Origin: Chitinophagaceae bacterium UBA3961
GTDB taxonomy: Bacteria > Bacteroidota > Bacteroidia > Chitinophagales > Chitinophagaceae
Direction: 5' to 3'
Length of the DNA: 5,411 nucleotides
Assembly (NCBI GenBank): GCA_002385265.1
Contig: DGDD01000036.1
Coordinates: 1-5,411 of the forward strand
The translations under genes were made by a program, and so were the position numbers. Below the pieces are notes generated by a model that was given only the letters and a program-made list of their open reading frames with translations, had not been told where the DNA came from and did not search any database. Below, piece by piece: positions 1 through 5,411 of this stretch; the stretch's first letter is position 1; each line of letters opens with the position of its first letter.

Positions 1-3000
1 AATCTTGTCATCAACTATTAGAGTGTAGTTATAGGCTCCTGTAGCTATGCCTCCGGCTTCAATATTAATGTGAGAATATCCTGTATTTACTAGCCTATAG
101 GAAACTAATTCTTTTCCGTTTGAGTCCGTAATTTTCAAAACTGCATTTGAAATATTAATTGGTAAATAATAACGAATTATTGCAGATGCACTAAATGGAT
201 TTGGGTTATTTTGCAATAATTGAGGCGACCCAATTAATGTAATAACTTGGTTCAATTCTGTTGAATCATTTTTTTGTTTTTGTAAGTTATTTCCATTTTC
301 TGTCAACATGTTTATTTGTTCCTGAAGTTTGGAAATCTGGTTCTGCTGTATCTCAATCATTCTTTGCTGCTCCTGAATTCCATTAACCAACACCGGTATA
401 ATTTCAGTATACCGCATCATATAGGCTTCACTATCGTTTTGTGGAATTACGACAGCTTCAGGAATTACTTCCAGAATCTCTTGAGAAATAAATCCAATCC
501 TTCTACCGTTCGGATTATTTTTCCATTCATAAAAATGTGTTTGTAACTTCATTATTTCATTTAAACCATATGATAAAGGTTTGATATTGGTTTTGCTTCT
601 AATATCGGAAGTTGAGGTATAAGCATTGACACCATAAACATTGTTCCATGTACTAGTTGCATGATTATATCCTAAATCAAAACCAGATGTTGCTGGGAAA
701 ATACTACCATTTACATTTAGTTTTTCACCTCCAATTTGGGTGATAGTACTAATTCCCACAAATCCATCATCCCTCACAAAAAGTAAGGATGCCGAAGTAT
801 TATCAGTAATATTTAAAGAAGAAGTGCTACTTGTGGCGCTTGCACCCAAAATATGCAAACGGTAGGTTGGTGAATTGAGACCTATCCCGAAAGAACCACT
901 ATTTTTCAGTCGCATTTTTTCATTCCCACCAGTTCCAAAATATATATCTCCGGGGTATCCATTAATAATCACACCATCACCTATAGCATTAATGCCTATG
1001 TTAAAACCAGCACCAATTCCACCCGTTCCTGTTGTAGAATTAGTGTATTGAGTTGTCACGGCACTGGCACTTGGGTCGTATATTTCCATTTTAGCACTTG
1101 GTGTAGATGTGCCAATTCCAATCTTACCGGCAGATGTTATACGCATTTGTTCAACAGTATTCGAATAAAATAACATATCTAAATTTTCTTTTTGATTCAA
1201 CTCAACGTTACCCGAAGCATCTAACCCAATCAGAAAACCATCATTGATGCCGGTTCCTGTGGCTGTATTAGTAAATTGAGTATATATAGCAGTTGCTGAT
1301 ATTGTAGTATTTAAATGTATTCTGTAATTAGGAGATGTGGTGCCAAATCCAATATTTCCATCATCTCTCACAAATAAATAAGAGTTTCCGCTAGCATCAG
1401 TTGCGTTTAGGCTTGATGTTGAGCTGCTAGTACTTAAACCTTTAATTTCCATTTTCGAAGTTGGTGTCGAAGTTCCAACCCCTATTTTCCCATCATTTTT
1501 CAACCACATGCGTTGGGCGGCATTGGTAGAAAAAATCATATCACTGTTTTCTTGTTGGGTTAGCTCAGCATCGCCACTGGCAGCAATGCCGGTGGTAAAT
1601 CCATCACTGCCGGTGCTTCCCGTGGCCGTATTTGTAACCTGGGTATAGAGTGAGGTGGCAGTTCCCACATCTAAATGCAGCCTATTTTGTGGTGTAGCGG
1701 TGCCTAATCCAATATTGCCAAACTTATGTACGTACATTAATTCCTGTGAGGTGGAACCATTAAAATGTTGCACCTGAAAAGTTCCATTTCCGGCATGGTT
1801 TCCATCGGATATTACATGCAATTTTGCCGGATTAGCAGGTACGGTGCCGGTAAATCCTACAATGGCTTCCCCGCTATTTTTTATTCTGAATAAATCTGAA
1901 TAGCTTACATTGGTATTTCTAACCAACAAGGCTGCATAGGTATTACTGGAGCTTGTGTTTTCGGCTAAAATAGTAAGTTTAGAACCTGTAACAGTTGTAC
2001 CTATCGCCACATTTCCGGTGTTTTGCGTTGTTCCATCACCTACATTTAAACTTGGTAAAGCGATACCATTATTAAAACCTACCGAAAGTGTATTGGATAC
2101 ATTATTGGTAATTCCTACCCCCATTGCCATAGCATTACTACCGGCTACGCCCACCTGTGTGTTACTTCCCATTGCTATACTATTTGTTGCATACGCTTTG
2201 GCAGCCGTACCAAGGGCTATAGCATTATTGGCCGATGCAATGGCTAATTGACCAATAGAAACTGAATAGGATGCCGAGGCGGTAGAGCCTGCAATGGCCG
2301 CAAAAGAATAATTGCCAGAAGCAGTTGTATTGTCACCACAGGCAAAAGACGATTCTCCGGAGGCTATGCTTGCATTGCCTGTAGAAAAACTATAATCGCC
2401 ATTGGCCTGCGAATTATTGCCAAATGCAAAAGCCGAAATTCCGCCTGCAATAGCCCCAAACCCAAATGCTCCTGATTGATTCCCGGTGGCTATGGTACTA
2501 CGTCCGGCAGCCATTGAATTGATGCCCGATGCTATGGAAAGCAAACCCATAGCAACAGAATTTACGCCACTGGCAGTAGATGAATTGCCTTGTGAAAATG
2601 CTCCGTCTGCCGTTGCTGTTGTTTGGATACCAAAACTGGAAGAATAATCTCCTGCTGCATTGGTTCCTTCGCCCTGCGCAAAAGACGCAGCACCAGAGGC
2701 AATGGTAAGAGTATTAATTGCACACGAAGATTCACCGGTAGCATGTGATTTGTTATTTACGGCAAAAGCCCGGTTGCCCGATGCAATCGTTTGCAATCCA
2801 AAAGCAAATGCATTATCGTTACTTGCTGTAGAAGATTTTCCGCCACCAAAACTTGCTGATCCGGATGCAATGTTTGTACTTCCAACTGTCATGCTGTAAT
2901 CAGCACTAGCCGTGCCGCCATAACCGGTAGTAAAAGTGTATTCTCCTGTTGAAGAATTATTTTTACCGAACGATACACTGTACAATGCCGAAGAAAGGGT

Positions 3001-3568
3001 GTTGTACCCAAATGAAAAACTATACCCAGCCGATGCGGTACTGCTTTCTCCTCCGGCAAAAGAATAATTGCCAGAAGCCAGTGTTGTTTGCCCTATGGCA
3101 AAACTACTTACACCCAACGCGGTTGAGGTGTGCCCGCCTGCAAAAGAATTTTCTCCACTTGCCTTTGTATTGTAACCATGAGCCATCGAATTTGCTCCTA
3201 CATTAGGGCCATCCCAAAATGAACTACCAGTAGATATGGTGCCTGAACGAAAGGCTCCCAAAAACTGGTCCCAGTACATGTAAGTTCCTTCTAATGTTGA
3301 AAAACCTGTTGAAGTAACTGGAATATAATTACCCGAACATAATTGCTGAAAAAGAATTGACCCTTTCGCATGCAATTCAACCGAAGGCGAGGTTGTTCCC
3401 ATCATGATGCTTACCATTTCAGGAAAATAATTTCCATTACCCCCCCCCCACTCCTGCGACAACAGATCGTGCATTAGGACTTTGGCAACTTGTTGTTTGC
3501 GCTTGTAAGCTTGTAACCACTCCTATCAATAGTAATTGGAATAAAAGCACCGTTTTAATCATTTTCAT
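1..3568 (-). CDS. Giant YadA-like surface adhesin with S74 chaperone and T9SS sorting domains; frameshifted at a poly-G tract; 3' end outside window
   Basis: Probable cell-surface adhesin or fibre exported by Sec and then the type IX system. ATG at 3568 begins a typical signal peptide (MKMIK, hydrophobic core, probable cleavage LQA|QTT after residue 23). Ten G at 3440-3449 put the frame into TAA at 3437-3439 after 43 codons. With nine G the frame stays open for 1189 codons to base 1. Domains in that corrected numbering: 14-residue YadA-head repeats (126-492, typically SFAxG...TASG), stalk modules with GIGTxxP motifs (about 619-957), peptidase S74 intramolecular chaperone domain starting at S987-D-I-R-S-K992, a Gln-rich coiled coil (about 1061-1090), and a T9SS type A sorting domain (from about 1115, NPNPF motif). 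The sorting domain is cut by the window edge probably about ten residues short of its end. The family names rest on motif recognition. Ligand and biological role are unknown. In databases such proteins are often called tail fiber domain-containing protein; the signal peptide and T9SS domain argue against a phage origin. Confidence 0.85.
707..1680 (-). repeat. Stalk region built from two alternating module types (A-B-A-A-B)
   Basis: After the head, the adhesin carries repeated modules that end in a (K/N)IGxGTxxPxxxxxI motif. Type A (about 77 residues; 1445-1680, 1078-1308, 847-1077) contains TQ(V/F/Y)TN(T/S)(A/T)TG, usually followed by DGF, and in the first two copies an ELxQxEN stretch. Type B (about 46 residues; 1309-1444 and 707-846) contains STSSLN, then a (L/F)FVRDDG motif. 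Copies of one type resemble each other more than they resemble their neighbours, which suggests duplication of whole modules. Motifs of this kind are common in Bacteroidota fibre proteins ahead of an S74 domain. Boundaries are approximate. Confidence 0.7.
2092..3192 (-). repeat. 26 tandem YadA-head-type repeats (42-bp period) inside the adhesin gene
   Basis: Residues 126-492 of the corrected adhesin can be laid out as 24 consecutive units of exactly 14 residues, such as NSFAGGHTSTALGV and YSFSTGNASIASGE, then one of 16 and one of 15. The consensus is roughly (Y/N/S)SFAxGxxSTASGx. In trimeric autotransporter adhesins such units form a left-handed parallel beta-roll head, each unit giving one turn. 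The units have diverged at DNA level. The best exact match I noticed is 23 bp, at 2300-2322 and 3056-3078, exactly 756 bp (18 x 42) apart. The repeat class is confident; a trimeric fold is inference. Confidence 0.85.
3440..3449 (-). repeat. Poly-G(10) homopolymer in the coding strand, candidate phase-variation switch
   Basis: Ten consecutive G on the coding (minus) strand follow codons for SVVAGV, 13 residues after the predicted signal-peptide cleavage site. In the length present, the frame runs GTG, three GGG codons, then TAA. With nine (or twelve) G it runs on through Gly codons into NGNYFPEM and the rest of the adhesin without a stop. Long G tracts are rare in AT-rich genomes and are a classic substrate for slipped-strand mispairing in surface-protein genes of other bacteria. 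Whether the count truly varies here, or is a sequencing or assembly error, cannot be told from one sequence. Confidence 0.8.
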
Positions 3569-3688
3569 ACTTTAAATAGTTTAATTTAATAAATAGACCT
3601 GTAGCTTAGTTGAATTTGGACATGAAGGCAAAAACGATAATTTTGTTTGGGTAAGCAAACAAGCAATCTCTTTTTGCACAAGCATTAA

Positions 3689-3696
3689 CAAAGTTA
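3689..3696 (-). promoter_or_regulatory. Possible Bacteroidota -7 promoter motif (TAACTTTG) for the adhesin gene
   Basis: Reading leftwards, TAACTTTG fits the TAnnTTTG element used by the primary sigma factor of Bacteroidota, and would give a 5' leader of about 110-120 bases before the ATG at 3568. The expected -33 TTTG is not clear: the nearest TTG lies only 14 bases upstream, shorter than the usual spacing. The rest of the 152-bp spacer (3569-3720) is AT-rich, with no recognisable Shine-Dalgarno (normal for this phylum), no operator and no clear terminator. Confidence 0.35.
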
Positions 3697-3714
3697 TAAA
3701 AAAAATCAGGCAAT

Positions 3715-3720
3715 TATTTA
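3715..3720. repeat. Target-site duplication, left copy (TATTTA)
   Basis: TATTTA directly abuts the left IS end and equals the six bases directly after the right end. A perfect match at both exact boundaries is what target duplication gives, although an AT-rich hexamer has some chance background. Confidence 0.7.
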
Positions 3721-3736
3721 GTCACCCCTCAAAAAG
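3721..3736 (+). repeat. Left terminal inverted repeat of the IS
   Basis: GTCACCCCTCAAAAAG pairs with GTCGCCCACAAAAG at the other end: 12 identities over 14 aligned bases, with two single-base gaps. It starts directly after the TATTTA duplication. The transposase stop codon (3729-3731) lies inside it. Confidence 0.75.
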
Positions 3737-3756
3737 TCAATTTTATTTTTGAAGGG
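3725..3756 (-). terminator. Stem-loop at the 3' end of the transposase remnant, possible weak terminator
   Basis: CCCCTCAAAAA (3725-3735) and TTTTTGAAGGG (3746-3756) form an 11-bp stem with one mismatch (a G-T wobble in the minus-strand transcript) around a 10-base loop. It overlaps the transposase stop codon and the IS end. No U-run follows directly; a run of eight T lies about 17 bases further on, outside the IS. It may reduce transcription passing out of the IS, or may simply reflect the terminal sequence. Confidence 0.3.
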
Positions 3757-4593
3757 AATAAAAAGTTTAACAGCAATATTAGTTGAGCAAAAAAATCTTG
3801 AACAAAAAAGAGCATCTTCTTTTTGAAGATGTTCATAACTCGTTTAAAGTTCATTGCCGATGCGGCTAACATTATATTTATTGCATCACCGATGGTTCCT
3901 TTCAGATAATTTCTGATCATTCTATGGTCGTGTTTGAGGTGTCCGATTGTTGGTTCAATTGCAGCTCTGCGCGCTTTTACATCGCCTCCTTTGTTGCGCC
4001 TTCAGCGTTGAATGAGGCTTAATTTTTTTATCGTTTGGGTGTACGTTTGGCGTAATTCAACTTCTTCTTTTTTGGCAATTGAATTACATTTTGTGATAAT
4101 TTTTTTGTACAATTTATCATTGATAGGCTACGTGATATTTTTTTTCCTGAACGGTCGTATCTCCACTCAGATTTTCATCGTCTGCATCTTTGCCATTTAC
4201 CCGAATGCTTTCTTTTAAAATCAATTCAATGCCTTCTTCCCCGATTCGTTTGCGGAACTCTACCAACTCTGTTGGAACACACGGTGTATGTGGTACAAAA
4301 GATTGCTCTTCGCTGAAGTATTGATAGTAGCTGTTCTCCGACCATTGTTCTACTACACTTTCATCACTCAAATTACGAAGCTGTTTTAAAATCAATAACG
4401 ATACCATCAGCCGAATTGGCTTGGATGGTGCGCCTTGCGTTAAACTGTAGTGTTTTGAAAATTCGTCTTCAAATAGTTTCCAATGGATAATTTTTGTCCA
4501 TTGCAACAGCGGATGTTTAGGATTAAGCGTATCTTCAAAGCCCGAAAAAAATCCGATTTGTGATACGGGTTTTGGTTTTGATAGCATGTGCAA
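3729..4593 (-). pseudogene. IS5-family transposase remnant: N- and C-terminal parts, catalytic core deleted
   Basis: The N-terminal part (ATG 4593, 158 codons) matches the Bacteroidota IS5-type transposase start: FFSGFEDTLNPKHPLLQW, a KPIRLMVSLLILKQLRNLSDESVVEQW-like helix region at residues 58-84, an FRKRIG motif (113-118), and DTTVQEK carrying the first acidic residue of the DDE triad (D145). A run of eight A then shifts the frame to a stop at 4117. In the shifted frame the protein resumes as NIT, hits TAG, then reads NDKLYKKII to SLIQR and TGA near 4003. The next codons are already the C-terminal piece, KGGDVKARRAAIEPTIGHLK, with the probable catalytic E, ending at 3729. The segment with the second catalytic D, about 150 residues in relatives, is absent. 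It cannot make an active transposase. Confidence 0.85.
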
Positions 4594-4684
4594 TGCTGTA
4601 AGTTTTATGCTGAGTTACGTGTATTTCTTGCATATTATTATCTTAATTTTTTATACACTAATTTATAAATATTGCTATTTTATG

Positions 4685-4698
4685 CTTTTGTGGGCGAC
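4685..4698 (-). repeat. Right terminal inverted repeat of the IS
   Basis: Read inward on the minus strand it is GTCGCCCACAAAAG, the imperfect partner of the left end. It is followed directly by the second TATTTA copy. Confidence 0.75.
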
Positions 4699-4704
4699 TA
4701 TTTA
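4699..4704. repeat. Target-site duplication, right copy (TATTTA), containing the lptD stop codon
   Basis: Identical to 3715-3720. On the minus strand it reads TAAATA, and its TAA (4704-4702) is the stop codon of the lptD-like gene. The insertion therefore left that reading frame intact. Confidence 0.7.
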
Positions 4705-5411
4705 AAAAGCTCCCTGATCAAACCAATCACGCCTGCGAGTAAGCTTTAATTCCTGTAATGCACTTGAACGCACTTTTATGGTAAAGAAATAACTGGTGCG
4801 ATACCCAAATGGAATCCATTGCAAACTGAAATCCCAGCAATGTAGGTTACGATGAATATCAAAAGAAGTAACAGAAATTCCTTTATTCCTGAAATCGTAT
4901 CCTGATGTAAATGCCACTTTCCAGTTTTTGGTTAGGCTCACATCACCTGAGAAATTTAATGTTTGCGTATACGTACTCACATTATAAGGCCTGGAGTAAT
5001 CGAAGGTAAATGAAAAATTCAGGTTCCATGGCATATCAAAATCTATATAATCATTAGCATTCATACCCAATTCTTTCATCCTGTCACGTTTTGCCTCCCG
5101 CTTTTTATTTTTCTTAAACATATCAGGATGTAACGAAGCAGTGAATGGAATTCTGTAACTTATCAAACGAGCCCACCTTCCATTTTTTTCCCATTCAAAT
5201 GAATTGAATCGTTGAATGAAAGATGTGCCGGCTGATGTGGTTACTTTTCCATATACATATGGATCGAAAGAAGCATTAAGCTGCAATTGAAAAAACTTAA
5301 ATAAGGTTGTAAAAGTAGAAAGGCTTATTTGCGAAAACTTTAGTGAATCGGCCAGAAAATTATAATTCCCTCCTATAGTTAGTGATTCAATAATTTTTAC
5401 TTTGGTCGCGT
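4702..5411 (-). CDS. lptD: LptD-like LPS-assembly outer-membrane protein, C-terminal 235 residues (5' part outside window)
   Basis: LptD is the outer-membrane beta-barrel that inserts lipopolysaccharide into the outer leaflet, fed by the Lpt bridge and plugged by LptE. The frame is open from the right edge (ATKVKIIESLTIGGNYNF) to TAA at 4702, so the TTG or any ATG inside the window is not the start. The segment shows alternating barrel-strand patterns, the ADSLKFSQISLS and LNASFDPYVYGK stretches, and a tail HCWDFSLQWIPFGYRTSYFF followed by LQELKLTRRRDWFD, which I recognise as the conserved end of Bacteroidota LptD-like proteins. It finishes in Phe, as expected of a BAM substrate. A basic insert (KKNKKREAKRDRMKE) is probably a loop. 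An IS inserted right at the stop codon without changing the protein. Another large barrel protein is the alternative; the tail makes LptD the best call. Confidence 0.8.
   Translation of the reverse strand, partial: ATKVKIIESLTIGGNYNFLADSLKFSQISLSTFTTLFKFFQLQLNASFDPYVYGKVTTSAGTSFIQRFNSFEWEKNGRWARLISYRIPFTASLHPDMFKKNKKREAKRDRMKELGMNANDYIDFDMPWNLNFSFTFDYSRPYNVSTYTQTLNFSGDVSLTKNWKVAFTSGYDFRNKGISVTSFDIHRNLHCWDFSLQWIPFGYRTSYFFTIKVRSSALQELKLTRRRDWFDQGAF

Larger units (their letters stand above)
3721..4698 (-). mobile_element. IS5-type insertion sequence, 978 bp, internally deleted and non-autonomous
   Basis: Both ends are recognisable. The left end begins GTCACCC and the right end, read inward on the opposite strand, begins GTCGCCC. 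The inverted repeats abut a perfect 6-bp direct repeat TATTTA on each side. The only cargo is the remains of one transposase gene on the minus strand. Intact relatives with this transposase type encode about 440-450 residues in roughly 1.5 kb, so several hundred bases are missing from the middle. Six bases is longer than the four usual for IS5 itself, though IS5 subgroups vary. The 105 bases between the right end and the transposase ATG (4594-4698) are AT-rich leader in which I see no further gene. Family assignment comes from the transposase motifs. Confidence 0.8.

Noticed and set aside
316..546. Plus-strand open frame of 76 codons
   Set aside because: It is antisense to the S74 and coiled-coil region of the adhesin and shows no recognisable features.
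2092..3192. Regularly spaced short repeats resembling a CRISPR array
   Set aside because: The period is 42 bp, in frame and coding, with diverged units. There are no conserved repeat/unique spacer boundaries.
1955..3206. Plus-strand open frames at 1955-2251, 2660-2899 and 2949-3206
   Set aside because: They lie antisense to the YadA-like repeat region, and their Ala/Pro-rich or irregular products mirror the opposite-strand repeats. The minus frame is open throughout and has clear domains.
1..3568. Prophage tail-fibre gene, suggested by the S74 domain
   Set aside because: A Sec signal peptide, YadA-like head and T9SS sorting domain indicate a cell-surface protein, and no phage genes lie nearby.
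4117..4160. Run of eight A after DTTVQEK as a programmed frameshift site of the IS
   Set aside because: Continuing in the homologous frame needs a +1 (or -2) shift rather than the usual -1, and that frame meets TAG three codons later. Simple decay explains it better.
4012..4218. Plus-strand open frame of 68 codons with a hydrophobic product
   Set aside because: It is antisense to the decayed transposase in AT-rich DNA. Its hydrophobicity follows from the A-rich codons on the other strand.
4702..5286. TTG at 5286 as start of a separate 194-residue gene
   Set aside because: The same frame is open to the right edge of the window with LptD-like sequence upstream of this codon, so it is internal.

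Overview
The window looks like chromosomal DNA of an AT-rich member of the Bacteroidota (Chitinophagales/Sphingobacteriia-like; the exact lineage cannot be told). Three things point there: a type IX secretion (T9SS) type A sorting domain, a Bacteroidota-style LptD C-terminus ending in a conserved basic/aromatic tail, and an IS5-type transposase of the kind common in that phylum. All genes read on the minus strand, from right to left.

Layout in reading order. (1) 5411-4702: the last 235 residues of an LptD-like outer-membrane LPS-assembly protein, whose 5' part lies beyond the right edge. (2) 4698-3721: a 978-bp IS5-type insertion sequence with imperfect terminal inverted repeats, flanked by a perfect TATTTA duplication. 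Its transposase has lost its catalytic core to an internal deletion and also carries a frameshift and stop codons. One copy of the TATTTA target contains the lptD stop codon, so the element landed exactly at the end of lptD. (3) 3720-3569: an intergenic spacer with a Bacteroidota-type -7 motif. (4) 3568-1, running off the left edge: one very large surface-protein gene that covers two thirds of the window. It encodes a Sec signal peptide, 26 YadA-like head repeats (24 of exactly 14 residues), a modular GIGT-type stalk, a peptidase S74 intramolecular-chaperone domain, a coiled coil and a T9SS sorting domain.

The main point of interest is a run of ten G (coding strand) just after the signal peptide of the surface protein. 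As written it throws the gene out of frame and stops it after 43 codons. Removing one G restores a single open frame of 1189 codons to the window edge. This is the layout of a contingency locus switched on and off by slipped-strand mispairing, although a homopolymer sequencing error would look the same. The second point is that the S74 self-cleavage site lies upstream of the T9SS sorting signal, so self-processing would separate the adhesin from its export signal.

No RNA genes, CRISPR array or plus-strand genes were found. The few plus-strand open frames are shadows of the surface-protein gene or of the IS.
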